From NCBI GenBank assembly GCA_030272585.1, contig BSYQ01000001.1:868001-932000 (forward strand): 64,000 nt of DNA. The letters run 5' to 3'. The stretch is from Bryopsis sp. KO-2023 (taxonomy: Eukaryota > Chlorophyta > Ulvophyceae > Bryopsidales > Bryopsidaceae). The notes beneath the pieces were generated by a model, which saw only the letters and a program-made list of their open reading frames with translations, was not told the DNA's origin and ran no database searches. Position numbers and translations under genes: made by a program. Positions 34,001-46,036 of the stretch are shown one piece after another (within the stretch, counting starts at the first letter, position 1; every line of letters begins with the position of its first letter).

Positions 34001-36400
34001 GACTTCTGTTAGGGGACCAGCAGGGGTTGCAGCAAAAAGCGACCCATTGCGGAATTGGGGTGGTTGGGACGAGAGCTTTCGAAACGATGACCTAGCAAAA
34101 CGAGCGGTAGTGGACAGAATCTGCGAAAACGCCAGCATGCAGATGCTTAACTTGGTCATTCTATGGCAGCAAATCTCTGAAGGGACGGTCGTTAATTTTG
34201 GTAAGAAACATCCAGAGCAACATACACACTCACACATAATATGAAAAAAGGGGGGAGGGCAATCTGCTTGGGAAATGTACAGCTCAATGTCTCTATTATC
34301 GACCTGCGGTTGGATTCCGTGGCAGCCCCCCCGCTGTGGGTCCAGTTAAAGTTAAAACACAGACTATGATGGGTTTTTTCTGTCGTTCTGCTCACCTGAA
34401 ACCATCAATTTGAATCTCTATTTCTTTTTCTCTTTGTTGTTTCGTGGACAGATTACCCTGTGGATCTGGAGCTCCTACGAAACTTCACCTTGCATTTGGC
34501 GGACCTGAAACTGAGAATGCCTTTGCAGTCTCTACTGCAATCTTCTGTGGAGTTGATCAAATCGATCGTCACCGCTGGCCTCTCTGCAGCAAGAAAACAG
34601 CCGGATGCAGAAGGGAAAAATCTCAGCACCGTGCACCTCTTAGCGCAGGCTATAGACATTCTGAGTTGCCTACTCAACGGAGTGGGTTCGGGAAGCCATG
34701 TGATCGACATTACAGGGGTGGTAGATTTGTTGGGGGACTTGGTGAAAATGGAGGAAGGCTGGGTGGTGGAGGACAATGGGTTCAGTAACGCCGTTTTGAA
34801 CTTAGCAGAGGCACTGGCGCACGATCCGGAGAATGTAATAGATCGGGAGGTAGGTGAGCACTGCAATAAAACGGAAATAGAAAATAGAATAGAATACTGC
34901 TAAATAGGCAGCCAGGAAAGGAGTGGCAAGTTGGGAGCTGCCAACAGAAATTGTACATTCACTCAGAAAATGAATTAAAGTAAAGGTTACGATTAAGTTT
35001 TGAAAAGGAACAAAAAAAAAGAGGTAGAGCAACGAAGAATCCAATCATCTAGAGATGTGCCTGCTCTTTCTTTATTCTTATGTCATTTTTATGGTTCAGT
35101 CTTTGTTGGTTCATTGCAGGTGTTTGAACTGCTGCTGTCGAAGGGTTTTTTTGGGAGAAATCTGGGTTTCAGCAACGAGAAAACTAGGGTGCGTTCTTTG
35201 GCAATATTGTTGGAAGGGGAATACCGGTTTTCTGAAATCAACGAGGCCGAAAAAACAGTGCTTCTAGGAGTTTTGGAGTGCATCTATTCTGAATCTCGCC
35301 CCCCTGATGAGGTTCCAGCACTTGGTGAGTGGGGCTGGGTTTCGGTTCTACAGTAAAACTGTGTGAAACTAGGCGGTAAAACTTTCAGTGAACCTTTTTG
35401 GGAAGAGAGGGGGGGGGGGGAGGGAGAAATCAGGTTCTATATTTTTTTGAGAAGATTTGGTGGAAATTTTTATACCGAGGAGAGGCTGTCGTTTTGCTGC
35501 CAGGGGGTGGTGGGAGGAGGTGGAAAAAAGGAGGCTTCGAAACTGGATGCAGAAAAGCATATGAATTCGTCGCCACATGCATCATGCATATGCCAGAGGA
35601 TTGTCTTCTGTTTCTGGTGGATGGATTTGAAGCTGAGGGTAAGTGGCTGTTGGCCCCCGCTGCAAAAAATGAAAGCATAATAACAGGTCCAGGATTTACA
35701 GAAAAAAAATAAGCAGGAAAAATAATATGAAGGAAAAAACAAACTTTAGATGTGTGTGTGTGTGTTTTCTTATGGTATATTTTTTTGGCTGAACGTCTAC
35801 CTTTCTTTATTTGTATTTGGAATTCAACAGATTTCGTGGGAGTGGTCCCTCGGATTTGCAAACGGCTGAGGGTCAGTTTGGACTGCATGGAAACCCTAAA
35901 AAAACGCAGCAGCAGCAGCCAGCATTCCGAGGCAATCCGGCAGCATATGAAGATGCTATTGGAAGGAATGAGAATTCTACAACACACGTTGAAACTGGAA
36001 ACCCCAAGTATGTTACACCTGCAGTGGAACGCAGTTTCGGGTTTCTTTTCTTCTTTTTTCCTTCTTTATTTCACAATCATATTTAAAGATTTGTGTGGGT
36101 TTTTTGCGTTGTCTTTGTTTTGTAGAGGTTCGCATGATTGCAGCACTGAGCAGAAGAGATGAAAGCCTATTCTGCAAGGTGTTGTTGAGAATCAAATCTT
36201 TGGGTTTAGGTCGTTGGAAATTCTCCTTGAACGAAGTTGTTCCGCTGCCAATTCCTAAATGGGTTTTCGCAATAGGTTCCAATCATTTCGAAGGTTTTTT
36301 ACATGAGGGAGGGATGGTTTCGACGCTCAGATATGTAGCGTCGAAAACATATGATAGATGGAAGGAAAAAAGATCTTCAAAAAAAGTGGTTTCTTCTTAA
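31040..36400 (+). CDS. ATRIP-like checkpoint protein (ATR-interacting protein), putative
   Basis: Fourteen exons close in phase: 31040-31129, 31551-31773, 31962-32015, 32093-32214, 32502-32600, 33013-33096, 33480-33532, 33652-33689, 33994-34200, 34452-34849, 35120-35324, 35531-35638, 35831-36007 and 36126-36400, giving 710 residues (human ATRIP has 791). The acidic N-terminus (DIDEDTLALMDQL) resembles the RPA-binding acidic patch of ATRIP. A Gln/Pro-rich region comes next, then a short coiled coil (YELQLAFADEEIREMEEKK), a basic nuclear-localisation-like segment (RSPKRQKKDE) and a long helical-repeat C-terminal half ending with IAALSRRDESLFCKVLLRI, which resembles the conserved C-terminal ATRIP region. 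ATRIP recruits ATR kinase to RPA-coated single-stranded DNA. The assignment rests on order of features and weak motif likeness. The last exon may end earlier than modelled. Confidence 0.6.
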
Positions 36401-36828
36401 AACGGCTAGTTAAAGAATTTGTTGGAACTTTTTTGTTTGAAGAAGCCAACGAAAATTTGAAAAAATGCAGGAAAAGTGAAAAAGGGATCGGCCTTGAAAA
36501 TAAAATAGGAAAGGAAAAAGAACATAAATATATTTTTGTTGACATCAATGAGTTTCTTGCTTTTGGGGGGAAAAAGAATTTAACCAAGATGTTACAAGTG
36601 CACCAAGATTTTCATCAAGCTTTTTTTTTTTGCGCTATCAAGTTGGATTTTGCTCCACAATTAGTTCTCGACGGTAGCGTAGGGTATGAGAATTGCGGAC
36701 TTCAAGTTTGTTATTCAAATCCCCGTGTCCCTCATGCAATTCCTTTCCATAGGACTTCGGCAGGAGAAACACTGGAGTTATTAGTCTGCGTTGAACCTGT
36801 TGTTTTTGAAGTGGTGGGAATTTCTTAG
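36358..36828 (+). CDS. Open frame of unknown status
   Basis: A 156-codon frame overlapping the end of the ATRIP-like model in another frame. Its first third is Lys-rich low-complexity sequence. The last 50 codons (reading GSVGYENCGLQVCYSNPRV and LELLVCVEPVVFEVV) look more protein-like. No splice partners and no family were found. It could be a terminal exon of an isoform or chance. Confidence 0.2.
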   Translation: MEGKKIFKKSGFFLKRLVKEFVGTFLFEEANENLKKCRKSEKGIGLENKIGKEKEHKYIFVDINEFLAFGGKKNLTKMLQVHQDFHQAFFFCAIKLDFAPQLVLDGSVGYENCGLQVCYSNPRVPHAIPFHRTSAGETLELLVCVEPVVFEVVGIS

Positions 36829-36949
36829 GAAGAGAAGCGGCAGTCAAGAGGGGCGGAGGGGGGGGGATTTTTTTTCTCTTTTTGTTAGAATGACTTTGAC
36901 TGTCTTCATGTCTTTTTTTAACAATGATTCCATTGGAGGAGGATGGTGT

Positions 36950-36970
36950 ACTGCACCATCCAGTCATTGT
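36950..36970. repeat. Short perfect hairpin
   Basis: ggatggtg and caccatcc flank a 5-base loop (tactg). It is small and without an assigned role. Confidence 0.4.
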
Positions 36971-37184
36971 TTGTTTGTTTTTGGGGTGGCAGTGAGCGAA
37001 TGCACAAGATCTGATACCACGACTACAAATTTATTTCCTGAGGAACCACAACCCCTCTCTGGCTTGTCAATCATCAACGTGTCATGGAAATGTCCAGCCA
37101 TCGAATCCGTTCAGATGAATAGATCGGCTGCAGTCCATTAGAGTTGCACGCGCGTGTGGCCACCAGACACAGCCCTCCGCACCC

Positions 37185-37998
37185 ATGTCGAGGATCTCAA
37201 AGAAGCTGGGGGATTTGGTTCATCGATCGACTTCGTCCAAGTCAGAAAACGCTGTGTTTGCTGAGAAAGGTGCAGCATCCGGTCGAGAACTTGGTGTTTT
37301 TCACCCCGCTTGTTGGGTGGTTCACACGATTTTCGTGATTTTCAGCTGAATCTTGCTCCACTGCTGTTGAGCTCATCAAGCGCCAGCTCGAAAATGAGCT
37401 AGTCACCCGTCTGGCTGACGTCACGGTGCGTGACCTTGCTGAATTACAGCTCCAGCTTACCGTTTTTTATTGTTTTCATGCCAAAAATGCTGAGCGAATG
37501 TGTTGGGATCTTCAAGGACAGGCAAAAACATCCATATTTTGTGGGTGGCACAAATTCTGAATGGTCTGAATCTGTTCCCTGAGCAGGGCAATGTCCGCGA
37601 AACTGCCCCGAAGATTGCCACAAGTGCTGAGGACCTTCGTTCATCTGGAAAAGATATTGAGGTTGATGGTCAAAAGTTTCCTTCTTGTCAATTTTTCACA
37701 TTTGAAACTGAACCAAGATCATTGTCAGCTCCATTTGATTTATCGCATGTATGGAGAGGCTTCTATGGAGCACTGTCGCCTGCTTCCTGAAACAATGATG
37801 TTAAAATGGCGATAGATCCAACAATTTTGCTGCATGCATGTTCAGACGGCAAGGTTGATGGCTGTCGAATCAAAAGAAGTGTTGCAAGGTGCATTGGTTT
37901 CTGGCGGACCTGCACTTGATGATTTGAACCAGATTGCCGGAGATCTAGCTTCCTTGTTGGCACAGAAGCTTGGGGGATTTCAAAAAGATGAAGAGTAG
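37185..37998 (+). CDS. Small helical protein of unknown function
   Basis: Four exons close in phase: 37185-37269, 37346-37425, 37587-37661 and 37846-37998, giving 130 residues from MSRISKKLGDLVHRS to GGFQKDEE and a TAG. The sequence is rich in Ala, Glu, Leu and Lys with few prolines, predicted to be mostly helical; VELIKRQLENELVTRLADV could be an amphipathic helix or short coiled coil. There is no signal peptide or membrane segment. I do not recognise the family; size and helical character are compatible with a small subunit of a larger complex, but that is only a possibility. It lies between the ATRIP-like gene and CFAP52 on the same strand, with its own start and stop. Confidence 0.65.
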
Positions 37999-38504
37999 CA
38001 TTGCTATCCAACACTTTTTGCCCATTGGATGATCCCAGCAGTTGGTTTTCTTGGGATTTGAATGCTGGACTGGAGTGTCCTGAAACAAGGGGTGTCGGGA
38101 AGTGGAGAGGGCTGCTGTTTGCCTTGACTATGGCTTACATGACCCTTTCTCTATGTTGGTTTTGGTGCATGTGATTTGTCTTGTGGAGAGTGTGGGATGC
38201 ATTTTTGCATTAATAAGCCGTTCGACAAGCATGCTGTATTTCATTCCCCATTCCCAACCGTCCAGCGCATGTCCCGACCAGTGAACGTTCAAAACAATCA
38301 GAAACCGCACCAGAGACGCTTTGTGACAAACATCCCGACTTCACTGCACGATTCTCAAGGGGATGACCTTCGCAAATCTCCGGCTGGCTCATGCCAAGGC
38401 ATTGAGGTCCGCGGCATTCTATAACAGCATCCCCAACGTACAAAGTCGTCACAACGCATGTCAAGCATTCTTGCACCTTGATTTAGGGGTCTGCTCCCTC
38501 GCAG
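37999..38504. other. Intergenic region and unresolved first exon of CFAP52
   Basis: The start codon of CFAP52 should lie here. An ATG at 38363 opens a frame but does not join the next exon in the required phase, so the first exon is left uncalled. Confidence 0.4.
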
Positions 38505-41500
38505 CGTACAAACCCATCCTTCAAAATCGGGGCGGTTGTTCTACGTTTTTGGAGCCAATGTAGTCGCATCGAATGAGGTTAGCTCTCGCCCAAAAACCCA
38601 CCACCTGCTTAGTCATCATAGCTTCTTGACGACTCAAACTGATGCAAGATACATATTGACATGACATTGGGCGACAATCCATCTGCCGCACTTGGGGTCA
38701 CAAGTCATTGCCGAATACAGAATTAGGATGATTCAAGATTACTGACATGAAAATGGTGTAGGACCAAACCGACCAGCATTTTCTCTGTGGCCATGATGCT
38801 GAAATCACTGCCTTTGCCGTTTCAGTGAGTGCATTGCAATTTCTTGAGTCAGTGACAATTCTTTGTCTTATCAACCATAGTTATTGTGGTGGTTCCACCA
38901 GTTTCAGTGAGGTGGATATGGTGCTTGGATTGAATCATATATATATATAGGTTCATTGATTGTTGGTTGAGATTGTGTCATTAAGGGGAGGGGGGAACCT
39001 GGAATTCTGAAATATCACAAGAGGTTTAATGACGCCACAGGATTGCTGATTTTTCACATGTGGTGGTTGTCCAATTATTCTCCAGAATGATGGCAAGATG
39101 ATTGCAAGTGGCCAACTCGGTGAGAATGCCGATGTGGTGATTTGGGATGCAGAACGGCGAATTCCTATTTTCAGGTGCAAGATTAAACCTTTTTTCAAAA
39201 GATAACTTGTTTATGTTGATGCCTTTTTTTTTTTTTTTTTTTCGTTCCTTGGTTCTTGTTTCATTTTCAGCTATCAAGTGGTTGGTTGATTTGTGGTTCG
39301 ACAATGAAAGTAGCTTTCGTATTTCTAATTGTTTTTCTTCTCACCATTCTTTCAGATTCCAGGAACATGACCATGAGGTTTCTCAGGTTGCTTTTTCATC
39401 CGATGATAGGCTCCTGGCCACTGTGGGGAATGCTAGGTAAAGAATTGGTAAATTCTTTTGGAATTTTCACTTTTTTTGTTGGGAATTTTTTTACACTCGC
39501 CAAAATGGACCAGTGCTGCAGCCCTGATGCAGCCATCCAATGTGCAAATGAAATTCATTTTTCCTCTGAAAAATTCGAATTCTCAGGGATCATAAGATTT
39601 TCTTTTTGGACACATCTACTGGCAAAGTGGTGGTTGGCACTGGATTTCGGCAGGAGGTAAATGCATCCCCCCCCTTTGCTTTTCTGTTTTTTTTCTCACA
39701 ATGGAGCTTTGCTGGCCTTTGTCTTTCTTGTAATTTTTCCATCCATGGCTTCATAGAACCCCACAGCATTAGCATGGTCCCCCGTAGTGAGTGAGATCTA
39801 CACAGCGGCGGCCGCCTTTGATACGGAAGTCTGTATGTGGACGATCAATCCTCAAAAAGGCACCGTTGTGGCCTCTTCGGTGGTGAAAGGCTCAGTGCGT
39901 CGATCCATCACTTGCCTGGTTTTTTCAGCTGACGGCCAATGGCTGTTTGCTGGAACCAAGAGCGGGGATGTGGTTACCATCAACGTGAAAAGGAAATCAA
40001 TCCAGGTGATGTCTCAACAAAAGTGCAAATTCTTTCTTAATGTTGCAAATGATTGCCTGCCCAACCCCCAACCCCCTTGAAATAATAGCCCACACCACTG
40101 CGCGATCCGATATTGTCTTCTTAAATGTATTTACCAGGTGGTACACAATGTATGTTCCTTGGGTGTCGGGGATATGATTTTGCTGAAGACAGGGCAGCTC
40201 ATGGTGGGTGGAGGCGATGGGACCCTGCAAGTGTTCGATATGGAAGACATGCGAACAGATGCAAGTGCCATTCAACTCAGAAACACATCAATTTCATCGT
40301 TATCCACAGCCCCCGATTCGAACGACTGCACACTCATCGTTGGAACCACTGAAGGGAGCCTTCTGAGGCATGTCTCAGGCAAACCATAGCATCCATCTCA
40401 ATATCATTTACTCAGCTGAATTTCGTTCTATCTCGAGTTTGACAAAGACAATCGATAACTAACGATTGATATTCAATCTCTTGCGATGAGTCACTGCAAT
40501 GAAAGCTTGATTCAAATTCTGGTAGGAAAGTCAGTTCATGATCAAAATGAAATCTATTGGAGTGTCATAAATCACCTTGCATTTACTCCCATCCCCCCCC
40601 CCAGCAGTTTTGTTTCTGACATCAAAAAGATGTGCCAGGGTCACTACTGGAAATTCTGAGCCATGCTCAGTTGTGCCACTACTGGAGACTCAAAGAGGTC
40701 CAATCACTGCGGCAGCATTTAGCTCGACCGACCAAGACACTTTTGCTACATCCAGCGGAGCAGGCACCATTGCCATTTGGAGCAAAAAGGCAAGAAATCT
40801 AGTCCATTCAGCGTTGATAAATATGCCAACACCGGTCCATCGATTGGCACTGTGTAATTGAGGGGACAAGCTCTTATATTCATGCACCCCACACTGAGTG
40901 AATCCGCTAATCCTAATTTGATTTATTGTGGAAACCCTGGTGTGGTTTTGCTGCAGGGTAGGAAGCTGGTTGGACGAATAGCGGAGCGAGACAGCGGGGC
41001 TGCCACATGTGTGCAAGTCTGCGACACTCGTGTGATTTCTGGGTGGGGGGATGGCCACATTCGATGCCATTCATTGATAGATTTGAACCGCAGTTGGCTG
41101 ATCAACAATGCCCATTGTCTCGGAGGCAACTCAGGCGTTTCGGCATTGTGTCTTGGCGTCAAATGTGATGTGATCTTCAGTGGAGGGGTGGGTGGTGAAA
41201 TCAGGGTCTGGGATGTCGCCAGCAGAGGAATTGCAGCGCATATGAAACAACATGTGGTGGGTTGTGGAATTATCACCTCTGAATCGCTGTGGCAAATGAG
41301 CAACAGAGAAAGGCAAACAGAGAGGCCTCATGGCATTTTCTGTCTCCGACAGGGAAACTGCTTCAAACCCATGTAATTCAAAATTGACATGCTCAAGGCT
41401 CAGCAAGACCTGAAAAAAATGGATTGATAGACGATATGTACGAGTAAAATTTTTCTCAGCATGGGGAAACAAGTAACTTGCCGTGGGTTTCCATTGTTCC

Positions 41501-42430
41501 AAGACAGACATGTGTGTGCTTTCAATGGCTTGGTTGTAGGGGAGGGTCACGGGTATTGTGGCATTTGAGGATAGCGCTCACGTCATGTCTTGTGGGGTGG
41601 ATGGGACCATGAAGCTCTGGGACATCGCCCACGAAAAATGCCTCACCACTTTCACTGCGAAAATGGGGGGAGTAAATAGCATTACTCTCGTTCCAGATCA
41701 GGTGGGGGAAAGGACGCTGTCCTGTCATGCATCATTGTTCTTTTTGGAAATGTTACTGTTTCAGCGATAGGATGAACTCCATGCACTGCATCTTTGATTG
41801 GTATTTCAATTTCAAAATTTTGACTTTTGCCTTCTTTTGGGATTTCTTTTGTTCCGCTGCTTCGTCAGGTGCAAGTAGTTTCTGTGGGCAAAGACAGATG
41901 CATCACTTTCTGGGACATTCGCTGCCCACAGCCCCAGCAAGTGGTCCAGAATGCCCACAGTTCAGAAGTGACCTCCAGTGGCATGACTAAGGATGGATCG
42001 GTGCTGGCAACAGGGGGAGTCGACAAGGCTAGTGATCGCACCCCACATCTTGCAGCACCCCTTCAAAAATTACAACACTGCTTTGCATTAGAGAAGCGAT
42101 TTAATTCATATTCCCTTCTTCCCCTCCTTTTGTGTAACTCAAGATCAAAATCACCCCCAAAAGGGTAAAATACGATTGGGGGAAGGCACTGTGCTGAATC
42201 CATTGGCAAGCACACCATTCTCGCAACCGCATCCAGTCTGTTAGATTCGCTCATGAAACAGGTTTTTGATTTTCTTGCCACAGATCATTCGACTGTGGGA
42301 CTTCCGGACGGGTTCAGGAATCAGCGAACTGGTGGGCCATACATCCACAGTGTCATCGACTCAATTTTCGTGTGCAGAGGACTCGTTAATATCAACAGGT
42401 CAAGACGGAGCAATCCTGTGGTGGGAATGA
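38505..42430 (+). CDS. CFAP52: Cilia- and flagella-associated protein 52 (WDR16 family)
   Basis: Twelve exons were placed: 38505-38577, 38762-38824, 39086-39174, 39356-39436, 39587-39656, 39757-40005, 40138-40378, 40605-40789, 40957-41256, 41540-41701, 41869-42027 and 42284-42430. The N-terminal exon is missing from the model. The protein is a double WD40 propeller. Matches run in family order: HPSKSGRLFYVFGANVV, FLCGHDAEITAFAVS, MIASGQ...DVVIWDAERR, SWLINNAHCLG, SGGVGGEIRVWDV, MSCGVDGTMKLWDI, VVSVGKDRCITFWDI and the closing STGQDGAILWWE before the TGA. CFAP52 is an inner protein of doublet microtubules (at the A-B seam) in motile cilia, which implies a flagellated stage. Three donors are GC rather than GT (after 40378, 40789 and 42027); with them all phases close. 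The 40605 acceptor could instead be 40608. Confidence 0.9.
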
Positions 42431-43793
42431 ATCACCAACCCACTGACCAAACAAAAGGGTCTGTTCTCTGCAACACAAGAATGGTACATTTACGATGGTA
42501 GTTGGGGATGATTTTCCAATTCAACATGTAACCTGATGAGAAAAAACAGAACAAAGACTTTCTCTCTGCTAATCAGATTGACTTTCAAAGTAATACAATG
42601 GTCACATGTCTGTCATATATACCATGCATAATTGCCCACTACATGTTACCCCCACCCCCGTCCTGTTAAAAGAAGAAAAAAAACCTACCGACCCCACTCC
42701 TTTCCTTTTTTTTGTATAGTTTTCATTCCGTTTCCCCTCAAGACCCCAGCCCCCTTTTAGTAAACCCTCATCCTGGCACCACCACCATCCACCACCTCGT
42801 GGAAAAAACACCCCCCGCTCACCCCCCAAAAGAGTGATATAACCACACAAAACCCCCTCACTCCCAAAAAAGAGTGATAACAAAACAACGAACCAAGAAA
42901 TCACGAAAAGAAGCAGAGGAAAAAAAAAAGAAATACCATTTAAACACAATCGTACACAAATTCCTACCTTCCCTCTCATGGGCAGCGATGCACAAGACAG
43001 TGACAGGTCCCATCAAGTTCTATTAATTCAATAAGCAACAAAACTCAAAACACCCCCACCGACACAACATCTATCGATAACCAGGCCTATTACCTACAAA
43101 TATCCACACCTCCCATCATTTTTTTTGTCTTTGCTTCTTTTTTTTTGATAGACCATTTCGGTCCATAACACAAGGGAAAGAGAGTTCTCAGTCTACCTAT
43201 TTTCCCCAACCGAAAAAGATGAAACCCTTTCCGTTTGAAGTGAACTGCTGTTGGCTTGGGAATTTCGAGGTTTTTTCAACCCCATTTTTTTTCCTTCTCC
43301 CCCTCAGTAAAATAAGTATCGCCCAACAGTTTTTCCTTTTTTTTCTTTTCTTTTTTTCTTTCTTTTCCTTCCTTCTTGCAGCATTTGATTGGTTGGTTTT
43401 CATTTGACACCCAGCCCCAGCCCCACCCCATCATTATCGTTGATAAAACCCAACCCTCAAAAATTCTTTTCCACGACCGAACCTCACACAACAACGATCA
43501 TCCCCAACTTAACCAGTCGCTTTTCTGTTCTTTAAAAAAAAAAAAAGGAATTGCCTTTTGCTCCTCCCCTCCCCACAAAACCCCATTTTGTTAAAAATCT
43601 TTTTTTTTCCCTCTTTTTTTTATCCGTTCAAAAAACCTTTTTTTCTTTTTTCTTCTTTTTCTTCTTCTTATACCCCTCATAAGAATAATAAAATCTTTTT
43701 TTTCGTCGAAAAATTCTTCAGCATCCACACACATCCCCTCCCCCGAAAATCACACCCTCGAAAAAGAAACAACTTTTTCACACCGTACAAGAC
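42431..43793. other. Convergent intergenic region
   Basis: It lies between the 3' ends of CFAP52 (plus) and the RAMA gene (minus). The sequence is low complexity: C-rich, A-rich and T-rich runs such as those at 43325-43370 and 43600-43670. Both 3' UTRs must fall here. No gene or RNA was seen. Confidence 0.7.
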
Positions 43794-46036
43794 CTAGCCC
43801 ATCGACTCCTCCAATAGACTCGGTTGCAGCAAGGTCCCGTCGCCCGTAAACACTTCCGAATGTAACAAACCCTCCTTCCCTCTAAACTCCACGCTCTCTT
43901 TTTCATTTCGCTTTAACCAATCAGGCACACCACCCCCAATCCCCCCATCATTATTACCATCCACCCCACCCCCACCACGTCTCACACTGGAAATTCGCCG
44001 GGGACTGCTTTCATCCCCCCGAGTTGTGGAGTTTACGCTTACATCGACCCCTCCTGGGCGTTTCTTCTCGGTGCTATCCGTATTCTCGGCATTTATGGGT
44101 TTGCTAGTTGAATTTCCATTGGGGGCTCCAGCAGCGCCACCCCCAGTTCTCGAACGTTTTGGTGAGGGTATCTCTGGCTTTGCTTCTCCGCTTGGTGGTG
44201 TGGGATTATTTCCAAATCTTTTCTTTGCCAATTCCAATTTGTAGTGGTCCAAATAACTGCGAAATGATTAAAAAAACACTCATGCTTTTTCTGTCCATTC
44301 TACAACTTGAAAGATTGAGATCAAAACAAAGAGAGAAAAATGTATATATGGAGAAAACCCACAGTAACGCAAAATGTATATTTTTTCAGAGAGCCCCTCA
44401 CCTCCCAGCGAATTTCACGGTCTTCCAGCCATCATCCGCTTTCCGTGTAGGATTCACCAGTCTCTTTATGAAAATGGAAAAAGCACTTGGGGAGTCGAAA
44501 ACATTTTCTGCATACAAAACGAGGGGGAAAAAAACTGAGCAAATATATGACACAATCCTCCCCACTTCACATCGAAAAGAGAAAAAAAAAAGACCACCTA
44601 TCAAACCTCCACGTGTTTTCAATTCACTTGATTTGTTTTTGGTGGAGATGCAAGCAACGAATTTATGGATTAAAAAACCATCCGCTATAACAGTAGAGTT
44701 GTAAGAGGCAGCCAATATTTTTAGTCACCTTTCCAATGTATCCGGCCATCATGCTGAAGGTCTGCTTTTTCATGCAAGCCCCGGTACTCCAGCGATAGGA
44801 CTCCTTCGCCAGCAGTAAGAATTCCCTCATCTATCAACAGTTTTAGACTGACACCTCCTGGTCGAGTTCCGCCCCCCCTGGGTCTTTTCTTCGGGGCAGC
44901 CGCTTTCGACTCACGCTGCCTTTTCAACATTTCCTCTTTGGCTTTCATTGCCTGCAACCAATATGAAAAAAATACCATTGATTGCAATGATCTATTTATG
45001 GATGCTAAAATGCTAAAAATAGACGTGTCCTGGAAAGAGGAAAAAAACAGATCCTAGCACAAATATGCTCACATGTTTATTTTCCAAGGGAAATAAATAC
45101 CAAAATCGCTTGATGGGGCAACACTTTTTTCGATGCGGTGGGTTTACTCACCCTTTGAATCAGCTCCCCGTCCTCATCTGTATCTGTGCTGCTGCTGTCC
45201 TCCTGCCTATCCTCCAAAAAGTCATTCGATGTTCTCCCGATTTGCGGCTCAGCAATTCCAACGCCAGCCCTTCCCCCGTTCCCTTCAAACCTCACAGACG
45301 CTCTGTCTGACTTTCGTCTCGAAACCCCACCCTCACAAACCCCCTCCCCACCTCCCTGGGAAGCTTTCAGGCCCCTTTCCCGGCCGAGAGAAAACCTCAC
45401 TCGCAACCCAGGAGTTTGCGGAACACACTGTCTGAACGGGAGGGGTTCTGGCAATTTCATGGAGCTGCCCACAGCAGGGGGCTCACGCTTGCTGCTGTTG
45501 TCCCTCAACTCGTCTGCCCCACTGGTGGCTAGATTTCCTTGCAAGCAAGAATTCAGATCGTGGTCCTGGCTGGTGTCAGTGGGCATTGCACAGAGGAGCG
45601 GCTCGTCGTCTGTTTCTGAGCATGAAGGAAATGGGGTTGCTCCTGATTGTGCCAAATGGACATCCTGAATTCCCGGATGCATCAGATACGTAAATTCAGG
45701 GCTGACTGCTGTCCCTTCAACGAATTCTTGTCTTTGTGGTAGGTGGCGTTTTCCAAATTGAACGCCTGAGACTCGTAATAAACCTCCTTGTGGCCTACGC
45801 AAAAGAAAAAAAAATTTGAAAATGACTGGATTAGTAATGAGCACTGAGAATTCAATGGTGCGCTAGGAAAAATCTTTATCCCCCAAGACAACCTGTATGA
45901 TTGTACGCGGAGATTTTTATTTTATTTTGGGGGGGGTGAAGGGGGGGATGGCCTGTCATGTCAGGAATTTTTTCTCTCCATTTATGGTAAACCTGAGCCT
46001 TGACCACAAGGCTTCCACATAGCTTGTCAAAACTCT
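43794..46036 (-). CDS. RAMA-domain protein, N-terminus unresolved
   Basis: Five exons close in phase: 46036-45993, 45794-45152, 44951-44729, 44507-44402 and 44256-43794; earlier exons were not found. The long N-terminal part is disordered, rich in Ser, Pro, Glu and Gly. A basic segment (KRQRESKAAAPKKRPRGG) precedes a RAMA (restriction adenine methylase associated) domain: SLKLLIDEGILTAGEGVLSL, LQHDGRIHWKENVFDSPSAF and RLVNPTRKADDGWKTVKF, ending near DHYKLELAKKRF. The C-terminal 130 residues are again disordered, with a basic patch PSPKRSRTGGG. In animals RAMA occurs in MPND with a JAMM peptidase domain; none is visible here. The domain is linked to DNA or chromatin binding and, for MPND, adenine-methylated DNA. 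A nuclear DNA-binding or reader role is inferred. Confidence 0.8.
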
